This document shows, piece by piece, positions 1 to 7,769 of a stretch of DNA of 64,000 bases. A program made the position numbers and the translations under genes. Below the pieces are notes generated by a model. The model did no database searches. It was not told the DNA's origin and saw only the letters and a list, made by a program, of their open reading frames with translations. The first letter of the stretch is position 1. Each line of letters begins with the position of its first letter. This DNA comes from Paenibacillus xylanilyticus (lineage in GTDB: Bacteria; Bacillota; Bacilli; Paenibacillales; Paenibacillaceae), in NCBI RefSeq assembly GCF_013359935.1, contig NZ_JABMCB010000154.1:62001-126000 (forward strand), written 5' to 3'.

Positions 1-249
1 AACCACATAAGATCGATCAGTTTTATAAAAGCCTGGCAGAGAGCTCAATTCTTTCAATGAACTCCGTATTAGGTACTTGTCGTCTTTATCCGTAATCGCC
101 CAAATTCGATTACCATCAATATCATCCGTTGAGAAAAAGATAATATCGTTTAGAACAACAAGTTTGGGGATGGTTTCGTTGGTCTTCTCATCGAGCTTGA
201 AGACTAGTAAACGGTCTATATACTCGATTTGTCTTTCTTCCTCCGACAT
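1..249 (-). CDS. LytTR-domain transcription regulator, partial (C-terminus off window)
   Basis: Reading right to left from an ATG at 249, with an AGGAG ribosome site about 9 bases upstream, the frame stays open to the window edge (83 codons). From about residue 20 the product resembles a LytTR DNA-binding domain: a beta-rich start, then a run ending in GFYKTDRSYVV, which matches the family's F-x-R-x-HRSYIVN signature. LytTR proteins bind direct-repeat promoters, typically the agr or bacteriocin type. No receiver domain can precede it because the LytTR fold begins close to the start codon. It is the last visible gene of the agr-like cassette and probably its output regulator. The C-terminus is not visible, so an added domain there cannot be excluded. 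Confidence 0.75.
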   Translation of the reverse strand, partial: MSEEERQIEYIDRLLVFKLDEKTNETIPKLVVLNDIIFFSTDDIDGNRIWAITDKDDKYLIRSSLKELSSLPGFYKTDRSYVV

Positions 250-325
250 GTCACCACGCTCCTATTCGCCTAATTATGTATTATCTAAGAGAGTAAAATG
301 ATACCTCCTCTCTTAAATGATGAAG

Positions 326-448
326 CTATTTTTTATCCGGAGCTGGTGGTTCAAACAGAAAGAATTTATAGGTAGCTACAAAAAACACAGTCCCCATCAT
401 AATTGTTACTGCAGCGTATCTAGCGATGAATCGCTTTGCTTTCAACAC
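326..448 (-). CDS. agrD: AgrD-like autoinducer prepeptide (40 aa)
   Basis: This small GTG-start ORF has a GGGAGGTG ribosome site about 5 bases upstream and overlaps the end of agrB by 29 bases. The product has the AgrD layout: a basic amphipathic N-terminus (LKAKRFIARYAA), a hydrophobic core, a short aromatic segment TYKFFLF, and an acidic, proline-rich tail EPPAPDKK resembling the AgrB-recognition tail. AgrD is cut by AgrB and cyclised into a secreted thiolactone or lactone signal. Oddly, no Cys or Ser lies near the expected ring position. Only Thr26 or Lys28 could close a ring before the tail. It was identified by position, length and layout rather than by a strong motif. A TTG codon directly after the GTG is an alternative start. 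Confidence 0.65.
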   Translation of the reverse strand: MLKAKRFIARYAAVTIMMGTVFFVATYKFFLFEPPAPDKK

Positions 449-998
449 GCCTACACCTCCCTTCGGTTTTATAATGGATTAAAGTCAAGCTTTGGAGAAA
501 CATGACTGTAATAAGATGATCATTTTGAAAAAGCGAAGTAGTTATGACAATCAGACAAGCTATAATCTTGAAGAGAATAGTTCTCTTCGCAGTCAATGGA
601 ATGGAATGCTTACTGACAGATGCTGGAGCAAACCGTAAAGTGAGCCCTAAGGTCATGAAACACAATAAAATTGGAAGTATTCCCGGCAAAGGAAGATATC
701 TTGCTAGTAAAATAATGAATGTGGAAACCACAATACATTGGAGTGGAGTGGTCAAATGCAGACCACCAGTAAAAAAGCGAAAAATACCAAACAAACACGT
801 AATTTGAATAAGCAGCTTCAGATCATTTAAAAGCACACCTAACAAAACAATAAGCACAATGATACTCATATTGTTCATGGAATTGATTAGCGAATACATC
901 AAATTCTCTTTTGTCACATGACGACCAAATGCTTTTTCTTTATCATTGTAAAGAATAACCCAGGATGCAATACGATCAGCAATTTGCTCAATCCTCAT
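420..998 (-). CDS. agrB: AgrB-family membrane peptidase
   Basis: AgrB is the membrane cysteine endopeptidase that trims and cyclises AgrD prepeptides. The 192-residue product has the family's usual length, five or so hydrophobic segments and the signature GGLHLTTPLQC. This places the catalytic pair His81 and Cys88 seven residues apart, as in Staphylococcus AgrB (His77/Cys84). The start overlaps the upstream sensor-like gene by 11 bases and the end overlaps agrD, so the genes are probably translated in a coupled manner. It most likely processes the 40-residue prepeptide just downstream. Confidence 0.9.
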   Translation of the reverse strand: MRIEQIADRIASWVILYNDKEKAFGRHVTKENLMYSLINSMNNMSIIVLIVLLGVLLNDLKLLIQITCLFGIFRFFTGGLHLTTPLQCIVVSTFIILLARYLPLPGILPILLCFMTLGLTLRFAPASVSKHSIPLTAKRTILFKIIACLIVITTSLFQNDHLITVMFLQSLTLIHYKTEGRCRRVESKAIHR

Positions 999-1689
999 AG
1001 ATATTAACGTCTACTCCCTCATGACTTTCATTATATTCTTTCACGTAGGACAATCTCATCATGACAATGAACAATAGCAACATGACAACCATCGAGACTA
1101 ATAACATTGTATCTAAGTGCAAATATATACTAATGAGAGAAGCGAGAAATGCTACGATTGCAAACATGCCAGTAAACAATATTTGCTTATTTACTCCTTT
1201 GTAGATCACTCTTTCTTTGTAAGAAAAGGGTACATATGAAAAACCAACATTATATCTTCTCATTAGATATGAAACAAGTAAACCACATAATACTGACGAG
1301 ACTTGTAATATGTATGAGCTAATATGAAGAGCTGAAGTAGAATCTTCAATCGAAAAAAGAATTAACTTACTAGCTAAATAATTAATGACCATATATAACA
1401 CTACACCTTTGATGGTCATCGCGAACGAGTAAAAATAACCCACTCGGAAAATAAATCGAAACGTCAGAAAGATGGCTAACACTTGGAATCCCGTATCAAA
1501 CAACAGGGGGAGCTGAAATCCTTCTCGAATTTCATATGAGCAATATGAGAGTACCGCACCAATCAAAAGGATTGACATTAAATAACGCTTAATACTGAAA
1601 CGGAAGAGTACAAACGTCAGAATGAAAATAGTTGTAATCTCTAGTGTAGACAACACAATAGAGATGGCCACTTGTAAACCGTAAGTCAT
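988..1689 (-). CDS. AgrC-like membrane sensor lacking a kinase domain
   Basis: The product is about 233 residues with six or seven hydrophobic helices, starting MTYGLQVA. That ATG follows a GAGGAAG ribosome site, whereas the longer frame to 1722 has none. It sits where agrC-type receptors often lie beside agrB, and its many transmembrane helices resemble the AgrC sensor half. It stops right after the last helix, with a short tail (EYNESHEGVDV), and has no DHp or HATPase domain. No histidine kinase follows in any frame, because agrB begins at once. It could be a peptide receptor that acts without phosphorylation, or a membrane inhibitor like those of LytTR regulatory systems (BrsRM/HdrRM in Streptococcus). 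The receptor role is inferred from context. Confidence 0.6.
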   Translation of the reverse strand: MTYGLQVAISIVLSTLEITTIFILTFVLFRFSIKRYLMSILLIGAVLSYCSYEIREGFQLPLLFDTGFQVLAIFLTFRFIFRVGYFYSFAMTIKGVVLYMVINYLASKLILFSIEDSTSALHISSYILQVSSVLCGLLVSYLMRRYNVGFSYVPFSYKERVIYKGVNKQILFTGMFAIVAFLASLISIYLHLDTMLLVSMVVMLLLFIVMMRLSYVKEYNESHEGVDVNIYED

Positions 1690-1932
1690 TATTATTCTTC
1701 CTCGCCCTCTGAACGTGTACACTTTTCAACAATCATAGTTCTATATACGCATAACTATTATACTAGACTGGGAAGATTTTAACAGCAATTTCGACAAAAA
1801 TGTATTTCATTATTTACAACTAGGTTCTGAATGATCACCAAGAGTCCATTTTCTCGTCCATAAATTAAATGGATCTTTGGTAATTAGCAGCCAGCTATCT
1901 CATTGATAAATGTTTAAAGCAGAACAAAAAAA

Positions 1933-1956
1933 GACTCGATGAAAAAAAATCGAGTC
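1933..1956 (-). terminator. Intrinsic terminator after HTH gene
   Basis: An 8-bp perfect stem (GACTCGAT/ATCGAGTC) is followed by a long T run on the minus strand. It lies just past the stop of the double-HTH gene at 1971. Confidence 0.8.
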
Positions 1957-1970
1957 CAAAAGACAATTCA

Positions 1971-2462
1971 TTATCGTTGATCAGTACTACCTTTTAGATA
2001 ATCCACGGATGTTTCAAGCACTTCAGCTAGAAGGTTCAGCTTGCTTTCATCCGGCATATACTTACCTAGCTCAATATGACTGAAGCGTATCTCCGACATT
2101 TTTATGATTTTACGGACGTCACGCTGGGTCATGTTTTTGCTCTTACGTAACTCCTTAACACGCCGTGCAAGAATGACATTTGGTTCGTTCGATTCACCCG
2201 TAATTAAAGCGACTTTTGGAGCCTTCTCAATTTCTAGATGTGGTGATAATTGAATCAATGTATTGGGATCAATATCTAATGCTGTACCAATCTTGAAGAG
2301 CGTATCGTATGTCGCTGGGTGCTTGGTGCTATTCTTTTCAGCTAGTGAAAACGTTGATGATGATATACCAGCCAATTCAGCTGCTTTCGTTATTGTTAAA
2401 CCGTTTTGCTTCCTTACTGCAGCAATTAACTCTCCTGCAGATTGATGATTCCTTTTTGCCAC
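1971..2462 (-). CDS. Transcription regulator with two XRE-type HTH domains
   Basis: A GTG start at 2462 follows a GGGGGGAGAGG ribosome site and gives 163 residues. A longer frame starting with TTG at 2510 has no good site. An XRE-type helix-turn-helix spans about residues 10-65 (LTITKAAELAGISSSTFSLAE). A second lies at about 98-155 (MTQRDVRKIIKMSEIRFSHIE). A linker of about 30 residues separates them. Tandem XRE domains in one chain are unusual and suggest binding to asymmetric or extended operators. It is expressed alone, divergently from the plus-strand membrane protein at 2729, which it might regulate (inference). Confidence 0.75.
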   Translation of the reverse strand: MAKRNHQSAGELIAAVRKQNGLTITKAAELAGISSSTFSLAEKNSTKHPATYDTLFKIGTALDIDPNTLIQLSPHLEIEKAPKVALITGESNEPNVILARRVKELRKSKNMTQRDVRKIIKMSEIRFSHIELGKYMPDESKLNLLAEVLETSVDYLKGSTDQR

Positions 2463-2728
2463 CCGTACCTCTCCCCCCTTCCAATCAATTTCATAATATA
2501 AATCTTTCAACTAGAATTGACTTCAATCATTTATGTATTTTGCAGCAATATCATTTTATGAATTCATTATGGTACTGTCAAATTAAAAAGAAAAAATGCT
2601 TGAATTGGCCTCCAAATCCTTTTCTTAGTATGAACAATAAATCCATTTCCAAAAATAAATGTGGAAACTTTTTTCAAATTTTTACGTCTTATGTAATATG
2701 TATAAAACTTTTGATCGGGGGCAGCCAT

Positions 2729-3142
2729 ATGAATACAATCACAAAGTATACCCTTGCTGCAATTGGCACCATTCTGGCTTATGTCGTGGGGGCTTGGCTT
2801 TATCAGAAGGGAAGTCAAGTTTTTTTCAATCAAACCATACATGAGAGCGAATATAGAGGAATCGTTATTACATCATTCTTTCTATATATAATTATTATGG
2901 CACCTGCTGTATTTTTTGGCGGTTACTTAATCAACCAATCATCATTAAACAATGCATTTAAATGGATTTTTACTGTCATTATATCTTTGGTTGTAGGTTT
3001 GATCTTCCCATTCTTAGCCTCAGGTGGACAATTAAGCTCACCTGAAGGACAACTGTTATTATGTTTCTTCATACCGCCGGCGTTTATTATAGGAATCATA
3101 TATAAACTGCTATTTTTTAAAAGAACTCTTCAGACTCAATAA
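2729..3142 (+). CDS. Small integral membrane protein, function unknown
   Basis: This is one of the few plus-strand genes. The ATG at 2729 follows a GGGGGC stretch. The open frame extends further upstream, but that part overlaps the divergent HTH gene and reads like non-coding sequence. The 137-residue product has four hydrophobic helices: about 8-25, 46-68, 77-97 and 112-130. The inside ends are basic (FFKRTLQTQ at the C-terminus). I recognise no family. It lies back to back with the double-HTH gene and ends at a bidirectional terminator. Confidence 0.6.
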   Translation: MNTITKYTLAAIGTILAYVVGAWLYQKGSQVFFNQTIHESEYRGIVITSFFLYIIIMAPAVFFGGYLINQSSLNNAFKWIFTVIISLVVGLIFPFLASGGQLSSPEGQLLLCFFIPPAFIIGIIYKLLFFKRTLQTQ

Positions 3143-3150
3143 GCATAACA

Positions 3151-3177
3151 AAAGGCCCTACGAGATGTAGGGCCTTT
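3151..3177. terminator. Bidirectional intrinsic terminator
   Basis: The 11-bp stem AAAGGCCCTAC/GTAGGGCCTTT has a T run on both strands. It serves the plus-strand membrane gene and the minus-strand DUF3238-like gene. Confidence 0.85.
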
Positions 3178-3181
3178 TTTA

Positions 3182-3816
3182 TTACAATATCTTTCGTGAG
3201 TTGTGCACTCCAGTAACATCCATTGGCGGCAACAAAGCGAGCTGCGTTTTCCATGATCACGAGGATCAAAAAGATAAATGTTTTGGTAACCACCTGAATT
3301 GGCCTGGGCGTACACTTCGTAAGCTGGGAAACCATCGTGGCTTCCCTGAATTGAGATGGTACCATTTTTATAAACGTAAAGAGTAAATTCATAATCAATG
3401 TTACCGTTAAAGACATCCGGGCTTGGAATGAATGGATTACCAACACTACATTTGCAAACAAATTTCATATAATCGCCACTACTTCCTGTCAAGCTTGCAT
3501 CTGTACGTGTGACAGTCAAACCGGCATCAGAAGCTTTAGCAGTGAGAGTTTCTTTTTGTGCAGTCGTATTATTAAGGTAGTAAGCAGTAGTCGTTCCGAT
3601 ATTCTTATAGGAGACCCAGCTTCCACCTGTATTCGTGAATTCTACATTAATCTGTTGCGCGGTACGAAACTTCTCGGTGTTTGCAGTATTCTTGTCAAAC
3701 CCCCGATTATCTCCTTTAAAGGATACAAAATAGGTTGGTGCAGCATACTGTACCGGAGAAGATACTTCAGCATGAGGGATAAATGTTACTAAGCGGATAT
3801 TAAAGTTTACTGCCAT
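3182..3816 (-). pseudogene. DUF3238-like protein with probable frameshift near the 3' end
   Basis: The start at 3816 has an AAGGAG site. The first 185 or so residues look intact and resemble the DUF3238 family as I remember it: TFIPHAEVSSP near the start, then SFKGDNRGF, then a beta-rich domain with paired Cys (FVCKCSVG). The unshifted frame continues past DPRDHGK into a Cys/Arg-rich tail that runs through the terminator at 3151-3177, which is implausible. Adding one base in the T4 run at 3247-3250 (AAAA on the coding strand) joins DPRDHGK to TQLALLPPMDVTG and stops at 3182, just before the terminator. It is therefore either a recent pseudogene or a sequencing indel. The function of the family is unknown. 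Confidence 0.55.
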
Positions 3817-3967
3817 AATAAAAAACTCCTTCTTTAAATGATTTTAGGCGGGGGTATAATGAGAAGATTTGAGTACCCCATCTCAAACCTTTCATTCTCA
3901 CCTTCACTTATATAGGAGTTTTCTAGGCTTAGAATACAACCAACATTAGTTTGAATTTTAAAAAAAT

Positions 3968-3991
3968 AACACCCTAAGTCTTTAGGGTGTT
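3968..3991 (-). terminator. Intrinsic terminator after KAP NTPase gene
   Basis: The perfect stem AACACCCTAA/TTAGGGTGTT is followed by a T run on the minus strand. It lies 50 bases past the stop at 4044. Confidence 0.85.
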
Positions 3992-4043
3992 CATACCAAT
4001 TACTTCATAATACCGAATGTTCTTTACCTGAATGATATAGCTA

Positions 4044-5753
4044 TCAGTAACGGTTTTTACGATTTTCATCAAAAAGTATATTTAATCGATGCATTAGCAT
4101 TCTATCACCAGTTTTATCGGCCAAAGAATATACAGTAGATTTAAACTGGTTATAAAAGTCTTCTATGTTCCAGTATCTCTCTATCCGAGTTATTAATCCA
4201 AAAACAAGGGTGCACCAATTCCAATGTTCTTCAGTTATCTTACCTGTAGGTAAAGGAAAGAAGTACTGCTGTTGTTTTATGAATTCTGAGATTTCTATCT
4301 TGATCAATTCATCAGTATTACTCATAACAGCATCTTGTAGGCCATTGAGACTTTCAATATTATTGTATTCACAACTGTTAAATTGGAGGTTTACATTAGA
4401 AGCCGTCTTTCTAATATACTCAGATCTATACCTATCCTTAATTTTCGAAATTATTTTCCTTACGTCTTCACTCTCAACTGGGGGAGACCAAGCATCAATA
4501 CTTGATATATTACCGTTAACACCAATTAAAATATTTGGTTGAATTAATTCAATTATTTCATTTTCGCTGAAACCAAAATCAACTGATAAAACCTCACACC
4601 ACGAAAGTGCTGATGTCAAATTTGCAATAATATCAGTAATTTTTTCATTTCCCTTTAGGTTACGAATATAGGAACGGGTATTATCAATCATCGCCTCTAC
4701 CTGTGACTCCGAAGAATAGAAGTTATGCGGTTCCTCTTGATGATTATTTATATTAGTTATTAGGCTTGTTATATCTTCTATAGAATAAGAACCTGTCTCG
4801 AACCAATTTTTTATATGAGGAAAAACTCCTCTACACATATCATTTTCAAGTGAATTCTTTAAGATATGGTGAGAAAGATAAAGTATATCCCCATTATCTA
4901 AACTATACATTGTATTAAAGAGTTCATTCTTGGGATTAGAATCTAAAAGAACCATTTCCCCTTTGTGCTCAACTCTAAAGAATACAATGGCAAAGCACAT
5001 ACGATAAAGATCAGCCCTCGTAAATTTATCTGTGAACTGTTCTTCTCCAAGTATCTGAGTTACCTCATCTATAAAATTGCGTATTTTCTCAAAAGTTCTT
5101 AGATTTTTAAATTTAAGATTTCCAGCAATATTCTCAACAACTTTCCATACCTCATCTCCCAATATTGCCTTAGGTGCATCTTTAGCATATTCATCAATGG
5201 TATACTCTCTATCGATTGCTTTTTCCTTGAAATTATCAAAATCAACTTTATGATCATTATTAATATGGTTCGTAGCAGCTACTACGACTATCTTTATGTT
5301 TTCAATTTTAGAAAGACTATCAATTAATCCGAATATCTCTTTAATATCAAGAGCATCGTGCCTCCGCTCCAGATCATCAAATACAATGACGAAATTCTCT
5401 CTTTGTGTTAACTCCTTACTCAGAGCTTTCAGCATGTTTTGTATGACTGGTACCGACAATGATACTCCGGAAATGGAGATGTCGAGACTATTCATTTTTT
5501 GCCTGACCAAACTAAAGCTCTTTTTGAATTTTCCTTTAGGAGCACGATCTAAGATCTGAAAATAGATTTCTTGAATAACTGTATCCACATCTTTTTTTCC
5601 AAAGAGAGATACATAGCAAGTATTAGAATAATCGTTAATGAAGTCACTTATATATTTAGTCTTCCCAATTCCCCATTCTCCATTAATCAGGACTTTTTTA
5701 TAGTTCGAATCCATGAATTGCTGAAGGTATTCTACAATTTCATTTGCTCTCAA
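4044..5753 (-). CDS. KAP-type P-loop NTPase
   Basis: A TTG start at 5753 follows GGGAGG and gives 569 residues. The Walker A motif GEWGIGKT lies at residues 25-32. The Walker B motif FVIVFDDLER lies at 121-130, followed by a sensor-like VVVAATNH at about 155. This is the layout of the KAP family, which includes PifA, the F-plasmid protein that excludes phage T7. Unlike classical KAP proteins, there is no clear pair of membrane helices between the Walker motifs. The C-terminal 350 residues are helical and unrecognised. It lies 64 bases downstream of an HExxH protein gene, so the two probably form a two-gene module. A defence role is inferred from the family and accessory setting. A second KAP protein at 44001 has identical Walker A spacing. 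Confidence 0.75.
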   Translation of the reverse strand: MRANEIVEYLQQFMDSNYKKVLINGEWGIGKTKYISDFINDYSNTCYVSLFGKKDVDTVIQEIYFQILDRAPKGKFKKSFSLVRQKMNSLDISISGVSLSVPVIQNMLKALSKELTQRENFVIVFDDLERRHDALDIKEIFGLIDSLSKIENIKIVVVAATNHINNDHKVDFDNFKEKAIDREYTIDEYAKDAPKAILGDEVWKVVENIAGNLKFKNLRTFEKIRNFIDEVTQILGEEQFTDKFTRADLYRMCFAIVFFRVEHKGEMVLLDSNPKNELFNTMYSLDNGDILYLSHHILKNSLENDMCRGVFPHIKNWFETGSYSIEDITSLITNINNHQEEPHNFYSSESQVEAMIDNTRSYIRNLKGNEKITDIIANLTSALSWCEVLSVDFGFSENEIIELIQPNILIGVNGNISSIDAWSPPVESEDVRKIISKIKDRYRSEYIRKTASNVNLQFNSCEYNNIESLNGLQDAVMSNTDELIKIEISEFIKQQQYFFPLPTGKITEEHWNWCTLVFGLITRIERYWNIEDFYNQFKSTVYSLADKTGDRMLMHRLNILFDENRKNRY

Positions 5754-5817
5754 TTAATTTAGCCTCCCACTCCTGTTAGTTAAATCCCCAAATACCCTTC
5801 AGTCTATAATAGATCAA

Positions 5818-6822
5818 CTACTGAAAAAAATGCATATAGTCTTCAGTGGAATTATGATCTACACCATGAACTATTGTTAGATATGTTGTAATCAAATCAT
5901 TTCCTAGTTCTTCATACTGGGCCATTTTCACGGGTTGAATTTCATAGTACTTGATAAATAGGCTTCTCATTGCAGCAATAAATGCTTTTTCATCTTCTTT
6001 ATCGGTTTCTAGATATACTAACTCACCCGAAGATACGTCTGCATGTGCACTTCTAGTCGCTATAGCATAATCAAGAAGATAAAGTAATTGAATAGGAGAG
6101 TACCCCCCCCCCCATTCTTGACCCTTAAAACAGTTATCCATGTTCATTGCTATACCCTCTATTTTTATTTGCACATGTGTATCAAATGTATGAAAGCGCT
6201 CTGATATTTTTCTGCATGCTGAATATTCGCTAAGTATTTGCCATGCTAAATTAGTCACATTATTCGCTCTTATTGATTCATATTCTTTATATCCATATTT
6301 CAAATATATACTTACACCATCTTTGGCATGTTCTAATTCATGAGCAAAAACTTCACGAAACTTACTATTCTGTTCTTCTTCATAATCTTGAATGTACCCT
6401 TCTCGGCCAATTCCCAGTATGAGTGATTGAATTCTTATTGTTATAAATAATTTTTTATCTACAACCTTGACTGCACAATCACCTGAACCATCAAGGCCAC
6501 ATACTATTTCAATTCTATCTATTTTTTCTCCAATACCAGATCGAGCTAATTCTTCTTCTATAGTCTGATAATACTTATCTTTATGAAAATAGATGATTTC
6601 CCCACTGTCTACATCTTCATATTGTTCCGGAAAAGAACGTTCTATATTGTTTTCCTTAAAATATATTTTATTTTCTAATTCTGGGTACTTAATTACCTTT
6701 ACTTCAGGTTGTATCTCTTCTTCTATATAAGAATCTCTAATTATCGTGTTACTAGTATAATTATCTACTACATCACTACCACTAATGGAGGTTTTAGCTT
6801 TCTTTCTGAACCAACTAAACAT
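5818..6822 (-). CDS. Zincin-like HExxH protein paired with KAP NTPase
   Basis: The ATG at 6822 has an AAGGAGAGAG site and the product is 334 residues. The motif HELEHAKD at 161-168 is a metalloprotease-type HExxH (His161, Glu162, His165). The conserved-looking ILSEYSACR follows, so Glu199 could be the third zinc ligand. The N-terminus MFSWFRKKAK is basic and there is no signal peptide, so it is probably cytosolic. The first 70 residues look unstructured. As partner of the KAP NTPase it could be an effector switched on by the NTPase (inference). The coding sequence contains an 11-base G run (GGG triplet at about residues 238-240) prone to slippage. I do not recognise the family. Confidence 0.6.
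   Translation of the reverse strand: MFSWFRKKAKTSISGSDVVDNYTSNTIIRDSYIEEEIQPEVKVIKYPELENKIYFKENNIERSFPEQYEDVDSGEIIYFHKDKYYQTIEEELARSGIGEKIDRIEIVCGLDGSGDCAVKVVDKKLFITIRIQSLILGIGREGYIQDYEEEQNSKFREVFAHELEHAKDGVSIYLKYGYKEYESIRANNVTNLAWQILSEYSACRKISERFHTFDTHVQIKIEGIAMNMDNCFKGQEWGGGYSPIQLLYLLDYAIATRSAHADVSSGELVYLETDKEDEKAFIAAMRSLFIKYYEIQPVKMAQYEELGNDLITTYLTIVHGVDHNSTEDYMHFFQ
6103..6113. repeat. C11 homopolymer inside the HExxH gene
   Basis: Eleven consecutive C (G on the coding strand) encode the EWGGGYS stretch. A one-base slip would put the last 95 or so codons out of frame. It is the longest G/C homopolymer I noticed in the window. Confidence 0.95.
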
Positions 6823-7002
6823 TATTATCTCTCTCCTTCTTTAGATAACTACGATGCTTGAAAATCCCTCTCTTGATAAAAATCATAATTTGACGTTCTT
6901 TTTATGGAAGAATTGGCCCAACTCATATTCTCTCTTTTAAAAACATACATTTCTTTCAATCCAATCTTTATTCAATTTATATCGGTGATATAGCTGCAAA
7001 AA

Positions 7003-7032
7003 AAAAGATCGAACAATAAAGTCCGATCTTTT
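7003..7032 (-). terminator. Intrinsic terminator
   Basis: The stem AAAAGATCG/CGATCTTTT has a T run on the minus strand. It lies 11 bases past the stop of the sensor-like gene at 7043. Confidence 0.8.
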
Positions 7033-7042
7033 AAGTGTGAAA

Positions 7043-7756
7043 TTATTTGTTTTCAGATTCTTCTTCAGGAAGAATTCTTCTAAGTGTAAAGTACTGAGTA
7101 CTGATGAATAGGATGATGAATGCAATGAAGACGTACAGTGAGGTAATCAGGTACTTACCAATCGATGTTGGGATACTACTTGCGTTCGTATCAATTGCAA
7201 AATAGGCAAATGTATCTCCCCTATCATCCTTCAGAGGATATAAAATCGTCGTCCAGGTTCCAAAAATGTCATTATAGAAACTGGTATATGTAATCTTACC
7301 TGTGTCTAACATTTTCTGGATTCCATTAGCAACCTCTACAGGCTGTTCATACATGGATCCCACTGTCATACCCATTTCATTAAACGTCTTCGTCAGATTG
7401 GTAGGCATTGCAGCGATTGAAGTATTTCTACCATTCTCCAGCTCTACTCCGAATATATAGGCTTGAGCAATATTCGAATTATTATAACCCACTTGGTCCA
7501 GGAATGAACGTAGTTCACTCTGTAAGGGAGCATTAAAGCTTTTCTCTTTCATGGCCTCTTGTATATCTGAAATCACCAATTTAGAGGCCCACTCTTGACT
7601 GTTAATCCGGAGTTGGTCATGTAATTGGTTAACCAGTGTGCTTTTTTGGATGAGATAACCCAAAACAATGATTAGCACCCCAAAAAGTATAATATTTGCA
7701 GTGATCACGATAAGAGATTTTGTAAGCATGGAGTACTTTCCCATTAGACGATTCAA
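7043..7756 (-). CDS. Membrane-anchored extracellular sensor-like protein
   Basis: I place the start at a TTG at 7756, which has a GAGGTG site 6 bases upstream. It comes 14 bases after the stop of the preceding gene. The 237-residue product has one helix at about residues 12-36, a loop of about 150 residues outside the cell, a second helix near 205-228 and a short tail (RRILPEEESENK). This is the topology of bacterial Cache-type ligand-binding modules. However, no HAMP, kinase or signalling domain follows the second helix. It is translated with the membrane methyltransferase-like gene upstream, and the two may form a complex. The ligand is unknown. Confidence 0.55.
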   Translation of the reverse strand: MNRLMGKYSMLTKSLIVITANIILFGVLIIVLGYLIQKSTLVNQLHDQLRINSQEWASKLVISDIQEAMKEKSFNAPLQSELRSFLDQVGYNNSNIAQAYIFGVELENGRNTSIAAMPTNLTKTFNEMGMTVGSMYEQPVEVANGIQKMLDTGKITYTSFYNDIFGTWTTILYPLKDDRGDTFAYFAIDTNASSIPTSIGKYLITSLYVFIAFIILFISTQYFTLRRILPEEESENK

Positions 7757-7769
7757 TATATACACCTCA

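Noticed and set aside
2309..2728. Long upstream extension of the plus-strand membrane gene
   Set aside because: It overlaps the divergent HTH gene and reads as low-quality, Leu/Cys/Phe-rich shadow sequence. The start at 2729 gives a clean membrane protein.
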